Positions 53,458-62,156 of a stretch of 64,000 bases of DNA are shown here, piece after piece. The translations under genes were made by a program, and so were the position numbers. Under the pieces are notes generated by a model. That model was not told the DNA's origin. It made no database searches and saw nothing but the letters and a program-made list of their open reading frames with translations. The DNA comes from Lactococcus petauri (GTDB taxonomy: Bacteria; Bacillota; Bacilli; Lactobacillales; Streptococcaceae). The stretch's first letter is position 1. Every line of letters begins with the position of its first letter. Location of the stretch: the NCBI RefSeq assembly GCF_002154895.1, contig NZ_MUIZ01000002.1, forward strand, positions 423,658 to 487,657, given 5' to 3'.

Positions 53458-54865
53458 TTTTTCCTCCTAAAGATTTCAGGTAATTTTCTTCGTAATCGTA
53501 AAGTGGCGTCGGATATATACCGTCAAAGTAAGACAGACACAGATTATCATGTCCGATAGCCTCAACTAATCCTTCTTGGCTTAAAAAAGTAAGACTATCT
53601 GCTCCAATGATTTGGCAAATTTCATCGACTGAGTGTTCCGCTGCAATCAACTCTTCTCGCTTTTGAATATCGATACCATAAAAGCATGGATAAGCAAGCG
53701 GTGGGCTCGCAATTACAACGTGAACTTCAGCAGCGCCGGCATCTTTAAGTAAACGCACAATTCGTCTGCTTGTCGTTCCACGTACAATAGAATCGTCCAC
53801 CATGATAACCTTTTTACCTTCGACTACACTGGAAACAGCCGAGAGCTTCATCCGTACACCTTGTTCTCTTAATTCTTGCGTAGGCTGAATAAATGTACGC
53901 GCCACATATTGATTTTTAATCAAGCCCATTTCGTAAGGTAATCCAGATTCTTCTGCATATCCGGATGCTGCTGAGAGTGACGAATTTGGCACACCAATAA
54001 CAATATCTGCATCTACCTGTGCCTCACGTGCTAAGATACGCCCTGATTGTTTACGTGCGGTATGAACATTGACACCTGCAATAACACTGTCCGGACGTGC
54101 AAAGTAAATATACTCCATTGAACAAATTTGTGTATTGGTCTTATCTGTAAACTGCTCAACATGCAAGCCTTGATCATTAATTTGGATAATCTGACCGGGT
54201 TTGACTTCCTGGACAAACTCTGCACCGATAACATCAAAAGCACAGGTTTCACTGGCTACAACGAGCGCACCGTTCGCCATTTTCCCAATAGATAAAGGAC
54301 GGAAGCCATTGGGATCAAGAGCTGCAATCATTGAATCTTCTGTCATCAAGAGATAAGCAAAGCCACCTTTAACAGTATTCAAGGCTTCCTTTACTTTTCC
54401 CATAAATTCAGGATGATGGCTGCGGCGAATCAGATGCGCCAAAATTTCGGTGTCTGAACTTGAAGAAAAGATAGCACCTTGTGCTTCTAACTCACGTCGT
54501 AGCGATACGGCATTGGTCAAGTTACCGTTATGGGCTAGACCAAGCTGTGTGTCTTGAAATTTAAAATGAAAAGGCTGGATATTGTTTAATTCTGCTGAAC
54601 CTGCTGTGGCGTAGCGTACATGGCCCATAGCTGCTTTCCCTGATAATTTTTGTAAATCTTTTTCGTGACGAAAAACTTCTGTTACCAAGCCTAAATCACG
54701 ATGCCGCTGAAGTTGCCCATCATTATTTGACAGAATACCAGCACCTTCTTGCCCTCTGTGTTGCAAGGCATGAAGTCCAAAATAAGTCAGTTGTGCAGCT
54801 TCAGGATGTCCCCAGATGCCAAAAACGCCACATTCTTCGTTCAAGGACTTTAATTCATAAGGCAT
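53450..54865 (-). CDS. purF: Amidophosphoribosyltransferase
   Basis: A 471-residue enzyme with an 11-residue propeptide before nucleophile Cys12 ([11 protein letters not shown]). The phosphoribosyl site [14 protein letters not shown] is visible. It makes phosphoribosylamine from PRPP and glutamine, the first committed step. The propeptide type commonly carries an Fe-S cluster in Bacillus. It overlaps purL by 16 nt. Confidence 0.96.
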   Translation of the reverse strand: MPYELKSLNEECGVFGIWGHPEAAQLTYFGLHALQHRGQEGAGILSNNDGQLQRHRDLGLVTEVFRHEKDLQKLSGKAAMGHVRYATAGSAELNNIQPFHFKFQDTQLGLAHNGNLTNAVSLRRELEAQGAIFSSSSDTEILAHLIRRSHHPEFMGKVKEALNTVKGGFAYLLMTEDSMIAALDPNGFRPLSIGKMANGALVVASETCAFDVIGAEFVQEVKPGQIIQINDQGLHVEQFTDKTNTQICSMEYIYFARPDSVIAGVNVHTARKQSGRILAREAQVDADIVIGVPNSSLSAASGYAEESGLPYEMGLIKNQYVARTFIQPTQELREQGVRMKLSAVSSVVEGKKVIMVDDSIVRGTTSRRIVRLLKDAGAAEVHVVIASPPLAYPCFYGIDIQKREELIAAEHSVDEICQIIGADSLTFLSQEGLVEAIGHDNLCLSYFDGIYPTPLYDYEENYLKSLGGKNV

Positions 54866-57066
54866 GGAATCGCTCCTTCATAAATCGCTTTCGCTTCTTC
54901 AGTAGATAGGGAAATTTCACCATTTTTTGCTGAAATTTTAATTTCTGACTTGTCTGTAACCTGCCCTAAATTGCTTGCTTTCCCTGCCATCAGTTCTTCA
55001 AAATCTTTTTTATCTTCTGGGCGAACTGAGAGGATAAAGCGACCTTGACTTTCAGAGAAGAGTTGTGATACTTTACCATCAAAATGAACCGAAATTCCTT
55101 TATTATTAGCAAAAGCCGACTCGACAAGAGCAACAGCTAAGCCACCTTCAGATAAATCATGCGCGGACTGAATGAGACCGGCTTGGATTGCTTTCAGTAC
55201 ATGTTTATGATTTTCTTTTTCTGCTTGCAGGTCAAAGCTTAGCGTACCTGAAACCTCGCCTGTCATCATTTTTTGAATTTCAGAGCCAGAGAAATCATCG
55301 GCAGTCTCCCCAATAATATAAATTAAGTCACCTGTTTCTTTAAAATATTGTGTCGTAATATGTGCCACATCTTCAATCAAGCCAACCATCCCAATCATTG
55401 GTGTCGGTAAAATAGCTTGACCGTTCGTTTCGTTATAAAGGGAAACATTACCTGAGATGACCGGAGTAGATAACACACGGCAAGATTCCGAAATACCATC
55501 ACATGCCTTGCTTAACTCATAAAATTGTTCTGGCTTTTCTGGATTACCAAAGTTAAGGCAGTCCGTAATTGCTAAAGGTTTCCCCCCTGAAGCAATGATA
55601 TTTCGTGCTGCTTCTGCGACAGCTATTTGTCCACCAATCTCGGGATTAAGGTAGAGATAGCGCGCATTACAGTCTGTTGTCATTGCTAAAGCTTTATTGG
55701 AATGACGGAGGCGAATAACTGCTGCATCAGATCCTGGTGCAACGACTGTATTTGTCATTACTCGACTATCGTAGGTTTCATAAATACTGCGCTTGCTCGC
55801 AATTGTTGGTTGACTAAGGAGATCTTTGAGAACCTCTGTTGCATTTACGATTTCCGGGATAAACTTTTCAGCTTTTTCAAATTCAGCAATCCGTGCAGGT
55901 TCTTTCATTTCACGATAATAAACCGGTGCATCCTCAGCTAAAGAGTCTACTGGAATTTCGGCAACCTTTTCACCTTGATGGAATAATGTGTACATCCCAT
56001 CGTCAGTGACTTCACCGATATTTACCGCATCAAGTTCGTACTTTTTAAAGAGCTCAACGATTTCATCTTCATGTCCTTTTTTAATGCAAAGCACCATCCG
56101 CTCTTGCGACTCTGAAAGCATCATTTCGTATGGTGTCATATTCGTCTCACGTTGTGGCACTAAATCTAAATTAAGTTTCAAACCTGAGCCAGCTTTCGAA
56201 GCCATTTCCGAAGTTGAAGAAACTAATCCAGCAGCCCCCATATCTTGAATACCGACAAGGATATCAGAATGATTATGGATCACTTCAAGACAAGCCTCTA
56301 ACAAAAGTTTTTCCATAAAAGGATCGCCCACTTGAACGGCAGAACGTTGTGTTTCAGAACCTGAACCAAACTCCTGAGAGGCAAAGGAAGCACCATGAAT
56401 GCCGTCACGTCCTGTTTTCGCTCCCACATACATGATTGTGTTGCCTACACCTTTGGCTTGTCCTTTTTGGATGTGCTTATGCTCAATCAAGCCCACACAC
56501 ATCACGTTCACTAAAGGATTTCCCGCATAAGATTCGTCAAAAGCTACTTCTCCACCCACTGTAGGAATACCAATACAGTTACCATATCCAGCTATTCCTG
56601 CCGTGACACGCTCAACAATATGACGCGTTTTAGCATTGTCAATCTGACCAAAGCGAAGGCTGTCTAAAAGAGCAACTGGTCGCGCTCCCATCGAAAAGAT
56701 ATCACGAATAATCCCGCCCGATCCTGTTGCTGCACCTTCATAGGGTTCGACATAGCTTGGGTGATTGTGTGACTCTGCCTTGAAAACAACTGCCCAGTCA
56801 TCACCCATATCAACGACTCCAGCACCTTCACCTGGTCCCATAAGTACTTGTGGACCTTCTGTTGGAAATTTTTTCAAGACAGGTTTTGAATTTTTATAAC
56901 AACAATGCTCTGACCACATCACGGCATACATGCCAGTTTCTGTAAAGTTAGGCAGGCGACCACCAAGAATCTCATTTTTAATTTTAGAGTATTCTTCATC
57001 AGTCAAGCCCCATTCACGATAAATTTTTGACGTTTGGATTTGTTCTGGACTCATTTCACCGCTCAT
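54850..57066 (-). CDS. purL: FGAM synthase, large subunit
   Basis: A 738-residue small-type PurL which, unlike the enterobacterial fusion, needs separate PurQ and PurS; both genes are directly upstream. [15 protein letters not shown] and [14 protein letters not shown] are family motifs. It makes FGAM from FGAR with ATP and ammonia. The start overlaps purQ by 4 nt. Confidence 0.96.
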   Translation of the reverse strand: MSGEMSPEQIQTSKIYREWGLTDEEYSKIKNEILGGRLPNFTETGMYAVMWSEHCCYKNSKPVLKKFPTEGPQVLMGPGEGAGVVDMGDDWAVVFKAESHNHPSYVEPYEGAATGSGGIIRDIFSMGARPVALLDSLRFGQIDNAKTRHIVERVTAGIAGYGNCIGIPTVGGEVAFDESYAGNPLVNVMCVGLIEHKHIQKGQAKGVGNTIMYVGAKTGRDGIHGASFASQEFGSGSETQRSAVQVGDPFMEKLLLEACLEVIHNHSDILVGIQDMGAAGLVSSTSEMASKAGSGLKLNLDLVPQRETNMTPYEMMLSESQERMVLCIKKGHEDEIVELFKKYELDAVNIGEVTDDGMYTLFHQGEKVAEIPVDSLAEDAPVYYREMKEPARIAEFEKAEKFIPEIVNATEVLKDLLSQPTIASKRSIYETYDSRVMTNTVVAPGSDAAVIRLRHSNKALAMTTDCNARYLYLNPEIGGQIAVAEAARNIIASGGKPLAITDCLNFGNPEKPEQFYELSKACDGISESCRVLSTPVISGNVSLYNETNGQAILPTPMIGMVGLIEDVAHITTQYFKETGDLIYIIGETADDFSGSEIQKMMTGEVSGTLSFDLQAEKENHKHVLKAIQAGLIQSAHDLSEGGLAVALVESAFANNKGISVHFDGKVSQLFSESQGRFILSVRPEDKKDFEELMAGKASNLGQVTDKSEIKISAKNGEISLSTEEAKAIYEGAIPCLMN

Positions 57067-57743
57067 TGTGACGCTCCTTCTTCTACAAAATTTTTCAAGA
57101 TACTGGCAAACATTTTTTTACCATCATTTCCACCAAGTAAGGATTCTACGGCGCGTTCTGGATGGGGCATCATCCCCAAAACATTCCCTTCTTGATTACA
57201 AATCCCAGCAATGTCTAAAGCAGAACCATTGGGGTTTCCATTTGCATAAGTGAAAACGATTTGTCCGTTATTTTTTAAATCTGCCAAGGTTTGTTCATCA
57301 GCAATATACTTACCTTCCCCATGTGCAATAGGCAAGCTAATCACTTCATCTTTAGAAAAGACAGTTGTAAATTTTGAATTATTATTTACTTTTAAGTTTT
57401 GCCACTTTGAAACAAACTTTAAGCTGTCATTTTGAATCAAAGCACCTGGTAAAAGTCCTGCTTCGATAAGAATTTGAAACCCATTGCAGGTACCAAAGAC
57501 AGGTTTTCCTTCTGCAGCCAAACGTTTAATTTCAGGCATAACATTCGAAAAAGAAGCAATGGCTCCGCAACGTAAGTAATCCCCGTAACTGAAACCTCCA
57601 GGAATCAACACACCATCAAAGCCTGTAAGAGACTTTTCCTCATGCCAGACAAATTCGGCTTCGGCTTGCATCACATCACGAATGGCCCAGAGGAGATCGA
57701 AATCACAATTTGATCCTGGAAATTGAATAACTGCAAATTTCAT
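57063..57743 (-). CDS. purQ: FGAM synthase, glutaminase subunit
   Basis: A 226-residue class I glutamine amidotransferase: [16 protein letters not shown], nucleophile Cys in GTCNGFQIL, and MMPHPERA. It supplies ammonia to PurL. The ATG overlaps the purS stop by 1 nt (TGATG); the TTG one codon earlier is less likely. Confidence 0.96.
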   Translation of the reverse strand: MKFAVIQFPGSNCDFDLLWAIRDVMQAEAEFVWHEEKSLTGFDGVLIPGGFSYGDYLRCGAIASFSNVMPEIKRLAAEGKPVFGTCNGFQILIEAGLLPGALIQNDSLKFVSKWQNLKVNNNSKFTTVFSKDEVISLPIAHGEGKYIADEQTLADLKNNGQIVFTYANGNPNGSALDIAGICNQEGNVLGMMPHPERAVESLLGGNDGKKMFASILKNFVEEGASQ

Positions 57744-57985
57744 CAATCTACCACCTCAACCTTGTAAGTTTCCATGTTTGGATTTGCTAATAATTTTTCA
57801 GCTATCTCTTCCACTTTCTTCACGGCCAATTGAGAATCTCCCTCAACTTCGATTTCAAAATATTTACCAACGCGAATATCTTGAATTTCAGAGTAGCCTA
57901 GCTTTTGAGTTGCTGCCTTGATTGCTTGTCCTTGAGGATCCAAAATTGATTTTTTATAGGTTACGTAAACTTCTACTTTGCTCAT
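57743..57985 (-). CDS. purS: FGAM synthase, PurS subunit
   Basis: An 80-residue protein starting [19 protein letters not shown], which bridges PurQ and PurL. The ATG at 57985 fits the family; a GTG six codons upstream (58003) is an alternative. It stands between purC and purQ. Confidence 0.94.
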   Translation of the reverse strand: MSKVEVYVTYKKSILDPQGQAIKAATQKLGYSEIQDIRVGKYFEIEVEGDSQLAVKKVEEIAEKLLANPNMETYKVEVVD

Positions 57986-58040
57986 TTTCTCTTTCTCGTT
58001 CACTTTCTTTTATTTGTCTCTGCCATTACGGCATTAAGTC

Positions 58041-58757
58041 TTAAAGTTCTTTTTCTTCTTGAAGGGCTGTGAGTACACGACTGTATACTTCAATCAAGTC
58101 GCCAATATTACGACGGAAAACATCTTTATCTAAATGGTTCCCCTCCGCATCCCAAAGGCGACAGGTATCTGGTGAAATTTCGTCTGCCAAGATAATTTCG
58201 CCATCTGCTGTACGACCAAATTCGAGTTTGAAATCAACCAGACTCAAGCCGATTTCCCCCCATATTTTTTGGAGAAGGGTATTGATTTTCAGTGTTTCTG
58301 ACTTGATGAATTCCAGTTCTTCTGGTTGAGCAAGTTCAAGAAAATAGACATGTTCATCATTGATAAAAGGATCATCGAGTGCATCAGACTTGTAATAAAA
58401 TTCAATAATAGGTCGAGGAAGAATGTCACCTTCTTCCAAAGCAAATCGCTTTGCAAAAGAGCCAGCAACACGATTTCTTAAGACCACTTCTAGAGGTATA
58501 ATCTCAACTTTCCGGTTTAATTGTTCGGTTTTAGATAGTTGTGTGATAAAAGATGTTTTAATTTGTTCGGCATTCATTTTTTGAAAAATCAGGGATGTAA
58601 TTTGATTGTTCAATGCCCCTTTGCCTTTAATTTCTTCTTTTCTTTTACCATTTAGAGCTGTTGCGTTATCACAATACTCCACCCAAACCAGCTGTTCATC
58701 CTCTGTTTCATAAAGCTTCTTTGCTTTACCTTCATAAAGTAAGCGTCCCTTTCTCAC
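58041..58757 (-). CDS. purC: SAICAR synthase
   Basis: A 238-residue enzyme starting [19 protein letters not shown], with VDFKLEFGR and [12 protein letters not shown]. It joins CAIR and aspartate. First gene of the large purine operon. AGGAGG lies 8 nt before the ATG equivalent, which here is GTG. A degenerate PurBox is present 76 nt before the predicted transcription start. Confidence 0.95.
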   Translation of the reverse strand: MRKGRLLYEGKAKKLYETEDEQLVWVEYCDNATALNGKRKEEIKGKGALNNQITSLIFQKMNAEQIKTSFITQLSKTEQLNRKVEIIPLEVVLRNRVAGSFAKRFALEEGDILPRPIIEFYYKSDALDDPFINDEHVYFLELAQPEELEFIKSETLKINTLLQKIWGEIGLSLVDFKLEFGRTADGEIILADEISPDTCRLWDAEGNHLDKDVFRRNIGDLIEVYSRVLTALQEEKEL

Positions 58758-58786
58758 GATATGCCTCCTCTTTATTTTATAATTTA

Positions 58787-58792
58787 ATTCTA
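58787..58792 (-). promoter_or_regulatory. -10 element of the purC operon
   Basis: TAGAAT on the minus strand, with a predicted start near 58780. There is no good -35, as usual for PurR-activated promoters. A second candidate, TATAAA, lies 10 nt downstream. Confidence 0.5.
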
Positions 58793-58808
58793 ACCTTATT
58801 TAGAGTAC

Positions 58809-58845
58809 AAAAAAAGATATTACTTGTGAAAGTAATATCTTTTTT
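58809..58845. terminator. Terminator between the ASCH gene and purC
   Basis: AAAAAAAGATATTACTT pairs with AAGTAATATCTTTTTT across a 4-nt loop. Transcription from the minus-strand ASCH gene ends here. Confidence 0.9.
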
Positions 58846-58849
58846 GAAT

Positions 58850-58862
58850 ATCATTCGCTTTT
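58850..58862 (-). promoter_or_regulatory. Degenerate PurBox of purC
   Basis: AAAAGCGAATGAT on the minus strand matches AWWWCCGAACWWT at 10 of 13 positions. Its centre is 76 nt before the predicted start. An inverted half-site (TTCGT) lies next to it. Confidence 0.45.
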
Positions 58863-59287
58863 TACGAACATTTATATAAAACTTCAAATTCTTCACAGAC
58901 AATATCCATATCTGGTGCATAACAATCTAAATCTCGGAAAAAAGCTTCATGAACTTGCCGCCAATAAGCCAAGCTCCTGTCTCCTTCACCTTCGTTAAAG
59001 GCATGATCCTCTGTTACCTTATTAAACTTAGTAATATAGACCTTGCTTGTTTGAATCGCGGCTCGTGGATTTCCTTTGCCATCGAGTAAAATCTCATATC
59101 TTCCATCCACAGCAGGTAAAAAATCGTCTGGTCCATACAGGGACAATGCGCTTGCTGTAGCTCTTTTTTTCCCCTCAAGTACAAGTTCTAATAGCTCATC
59201 AGCCATTTGAGGAGTGTTACCAAAGGCCCAAGCATCACTGAAGTTATCTGGATTTAGATTAGCCTCTGCGATAAATTTTTCGTACAT
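58862..59287 (-). CDS. ASCH domain protein
   Basis: A 141-residue protein with the ASCH pattern: GKKRATASALSLYG, then RYEILLDGKGNPRAAIQTSKV. The domain is a beta-barrel thought to bind RNA or nucleotides; some members act as amidohydrolases. It is last in a thyA-GNAT-ASCH group on the minus strand, with a 16-nt gap from the GNAT gene. Confidence 0.85.
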   Translation of the reverse strand: MYEKFIAEANLNPDNFSDAWAFGNTPQMADELLELVLEGKKRATASALSLYGPDDFLPAVDGRYEILLDGKGNPRAAIQTSKVYITKFNKVTEDHAFNEGEGDRSLAYWRQVHEAFFRDLDCYAPDMDIVCEEFEVLYKCS

Positions 59288-59303
59288 TTTTCCTTCCCGT
59301 CTT

Positions 59304-59765
59304 TTATAACTTTAATTGCATTTTGTAATTTTTTATATTTTGGTTGCGTCGTAGGACGATTTGTTGCTCTAAAATCTCATAGCCACGTTTTTCAAAAAAA
59401 GGCCGTGCAGTTAAGGAAACATCAACATTTATTCTTTCTGCCCCCTGCCCCTTACAATATTGTTCAATCTGATTGGCAAGGAGATTTCCTACACCTCGTT
59501 TCTGAGAATCCTTATCAACATACAGGCAATCAAATTTGTCTTCGCTCGTCGCATTAGCAAAGCCTAAAATTTTTCCGCTTTCTTCTACAACTATACAATA
59601 ACTCTCAGCCAGCAGTTTTTCCGAAAAAAAATCAGACTTATCAGATGGCGCCCATGCTTCTAACTCTTCTGCAGAATAATCCGCAGCATTGATTGTATGT
59701 ACTGTTGTATAAAACAAATCAACAATCTCAGCATAATCGTTTGAGCAGTAATGTCGACAGTTCAT
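59304..59765 (-). CDS. GNAT family N-acetyltransferase
   Basis: A 153-residue protein with the acetyl-CoA site DKDSQKRGVGNLL and C-terminal FFEKRGYEILE. The substrate is unknown. The ATG at 59765 is 1 nt after the thyA stop and has no clear ribosome binding site, suggesting coupled translation; the TTG at 59783 would overlap thyA. Confidence 0.85.
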   Translation of the reverse strand: MNCRHYCSNDYAEIVDLFYTTVHTINAADYSAEELEAWAPSDKSDFFSEKLLAESYCIVVEESGKILGFANATSEDKFDCLYVDKDSQKRGVGNLLANQIEQYCKGQGAERINVDVSLTARPFFEKRGYEILEQQIVLRRNQNIKNYKMQLKL

Positions 59766-59766
59766 C

Positions 59767-60606
59767 TTAAATCGCCAAATCAAATTTGAGTTGTGGAGTC
59801 ACAGGTTCATAGTCCACCAATTCAAAATCTTCTGGTTTAATATCAAAGAAATTCGTTCCATCTGGTACATTTAGAATCAAGCATGGCTCTTTTTCTGAAC
59901 CCGTGCGTGACAGTAACTCATTCGCTTGTTCAAATTGATTATCGTAAATATGCAAGTTGTTGACAAAGTAGAAAAACTTACCGACTTTCCAGCTGAAGTG
60001 TTTAGCCAACATCATTTGCAAAGCCACATACTGCATCGCATTAATATGATGCGCCACAAGCATGTCGTTTGAACGTTGAATCAAGGTTGCATCCAGATAA
60101 ATTTGTCCATCTGCTTCACGTCTTACATCAAACATCGTTTGAAATGCACAAGGCAAAAGTCCTTCGGTTTCTTCAAAATCTTCATATTGCCAAAGATTAA
60201 TGATATTCCGACGGTTCCATGGATTTTTTTCCAAACCTTCGAGAAGCTTGCCGATAATGTTATATTTTTTAACAGTTGCTCCATAACGTTGTCCAATGGT
60301 ACCATCACCGATACCCCATTCAGCCCAATATTTCACACCATATTTTTCTTCTAGAACGTCAAGTGCGCTGGTCTGATCTTGGTAAATCCACATGAGTTCT
60401 TTGATTGCCGTCTTGATAGGAATACGACGAAGAGTTGTGATAGGAAATTGGCCATTTTCAAGATCATAAGTGACGAAAGATCCTGTAATATATTTACTGT
60501 TGGCTGTTTGGCCATTTTTATATTTTGGACGCGCATTTTCTGAAAACACGCCATTTTCGAGGATATTACTGATATTTTCTTTGAAGATTTGGTCTGCGTA
60601 GGTCAT
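59767..60606 (-). CDS. thyA: Thymidylate synthase
   Basis: A 279-residue enzyme with catalytic Cys in [22 protein letters not shown] (phosphate binding) and QRSNDMLVA. It methylates dUMP to dTMP using methylene-THF. It heads a three-gene group with GNAT and ASCH genes. Confidence 0.97.
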   Translation of the reverse strand: MTYADQIFKENISNILENGVFSENARPKYKNGQTANSKYITGSFVTYDLENGQFPITTLRRIPIKTAIKELMWIYQDQTSALDVLEEKYGVKYWAEWGIGDGTIGQRYGATVKKYNIIGKLLEGLEKNPWNRRNIINLWQYEDFEETEGLLPCAFQTMFDVRREADGQIYLDATLIQRSNDMLVAHHINAMQYVALQMMLAKHFSWKVGKFFYFVNNLHIYDNQFEQANELLSRTGSEKEPCLILNVPDGTNFFDIKPEDFELVDYEPVTPQLKFDLAI

Positions 60607-61065
60607 ATTTCCCTCTCTTACTTTCGCTTTATTATGACTAACATTATACCATATAAATAAACAAACTTTTATAAAAGCGTCTATCTCCTTAATCCTACTA
60701 ACTCCTTCATATCTCTATTTCAATAAATATATGGGGGGCTTTTAAATATTCGAAAGTAGTATTTTTATCTATCCCACTTCATTTTTTCTTAGTTTTTAAA
60801 ATACCATTTCATTCATTATTAAAAAGCTCCTAAAACATCAACTTTACAAACTGTAACGAATACCTCTTATGTACCTTGGCTAAACTTCTTACTCAAGACG
60901 TGCTCTTTATTACACTTCAATAGTATGGGATTCATTGCAAACTTCGAATAATTAAAAGAGCCCTTAGACTCTTTTAATTTTTAGCTTTTCGTTTGAACTA
61001 TTAGTTTGAATTTCATTTGCACATGAAGTCATATTAATTGTTTCAGCAATTTTTAACTTTTAAAT
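60607..61065. other. 460-bp AT-rich gap between thyA and the Spx-like pair
   Basis: No ORF of note is seen. The left part must hold the thyA promoter. A hairpin with an 11-bp stem, AATTAAAAGAG / CTCTTTTAATT (60950-60979), followed on the plus strand by TTT, lies about 86 nt beyond the Spx-like gene and may end that minus-strand unit. Nothing else is recognised. Confidence 0.5.
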
Positions 61066-61434
61066 TCACTCTCTGTATTTACGATGATTTTTGGGAATAA
61101 ACTTTCTAATTTCTTCAGCATTAAAGCCAATCATTAATTTATTTTTATCAATTAAAATGGGCGTTTTTAATAGCTCAGTATGCTTCAATATAAAATCGAC
61201 AGTATCATTAAAATCCATTTTATCCATCTTTTCCATATGTTTCTTAAAATAGATTCTAACATTTCGTTTATAAATATCTTCAAATCCATTATTAGATAAG
61301 AATAATATATATACTAAATCTTCTTTAGATATTTGCTTTATTTTTTTTATTGATACTTCTAATCCTTTAGCTTCAAACCATTTAATAGCCTTTTGGCTTG
61401 AATGATTGCTAGAATTATAATAAATTTTTATCAA
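61066..61434 (-). CDS. Spx/ArsC-family protein lacking both switch cysteines
   Basis: A 122-residue thioredoxin-fold protein of the Spx/MgsR family, starting MIKIYYNSSNHSSQKAIKWF. Positions 10 and 13, where Spx has the CxxC redox switch, are Asn and Ser. The end NAEEIRKFIPKNHR fits the family. Spx proteins bind the RNA polymerase alpha subunit. A form without cysteines may be a redox-independent regulator or a degenerate copy. It is 27 nt downstream of a second Spx-like gene and very AT-rich. Confidence 0.82.
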   Translation of the reverse strand: MIKIYYNSSNHSSQKAIKWFEAKGLEVSIKKIKQISKEDLVYILFLSNNGFEDIYKRNVRIYFKKHMEKMDKMDFNDTVDFILKHTELLKTPILIDKNKLMIGFNAEEIRKFIPKNHRKYRE

Positions 61435-61461
61435 TTAAACTTACTTTCCTTTAGCATTTAA

Positions 61462-61851
61462 TTATGTTTTTGTATTTTGAATTATTTTTCTTCTATACTT
61501 CTTTGGTAAAAATTGACGAATATCATCGGGATTAAAACCCACTAGGGACTTCTTTTCTCCTAGTATGATAGGAGTTTGTAATAAGTTAGGATTTTCAATT
61601 AAATATTTTATTCCTTCATTAAAATTCATATCTTTTAAATTTATCAACTTCTGCTTATTTTTTGAGCTAATCCTGCTTGAACTTTTTACAATGCTTGCGA
61701 AACCCTTTGTACTCATGGATAGTATCTCTACTAAGTCATCATCAGATATGTGATTAATTCTAAAAGTTTTAATTTCTATTTGATATTTTCTAAACCAATC
61801 TAAAGCACGTTTTGTTGATCCACATCCTTTTTTACAGTATACTTTTATCAT
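61462..61851 (-). CDS. Spx/ArsC-family protein with a CxxT motif
   Basis: A 129-residue Spx-family protein, starting MIKVYCKKGCGSTKRALDWF. Cys10 is kept but position 13 is Thr, so an intramolecular disulfide switch is not possible, though Cys6 might replace it. GFNPDDIRQFLPKKYRR is near the C-terminus. Together with the 61066 gene it forms a probable two-gene unit. Lactococci carry several Spx paralogs; this pair is among the diverged ones. Confidence 0.84.
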   Translation of the reverse strand: MIKVYCKKGCGSTKRALDWFRKYQIEIKTFRINHISDDDLVEILSMSTKGFASIVKSSSRISSKNKQKLINLKDMNFNEGIKYLIENPNLLQTPIILGEKKSLVGFNPDDIRQFLPKKYRRKIIQNTKT

Positions 61852-62156
61852 TTTATTCCTAAAAACCCCTAAAAAGCTATGGGGATAAAACCTCTGTATT
61901 TAATTTATTACTGTATTCCAATTCAATATCCAAAAACAATATAATAATTAATTATGAGTATAACATAAAAATATTCCGAAAAAAATATGTCTCAAAAGAA
62001 ATTGAGGAATATAATCATGTAATATCAATAGCCTAAGCGTTTATCTAAAAGTTGTTAATTTATACAAAAGTAAGATAACAAACAATGAGCCAAACAATTG
62101 AAATGTTATTCAAAATATCAGAGAATTGTATTATTAATGCATTTAAAGGAGAAAAA
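61852..62156. other. 305-bp AT-rich divergent region between Spx-like and surface protein genes
   Basis: It holds the divergent promoters. On the plus strand TTATTC, a 17-nt spacer and TATTAT (about 62108-62136) is a weak candidate for the surface protein gene. No operator or RNA element is recognised. Confidence 0.35.

Noticed and set aside
58520..58532. Perfect PurBox sequence AAAACCGAACAAT inside purC
   Set aside because: It encodes a normal stretch of PurC (TEQLN) and no promoter stands about 76 nt downstream. Probably chance, though a role was not excluded.
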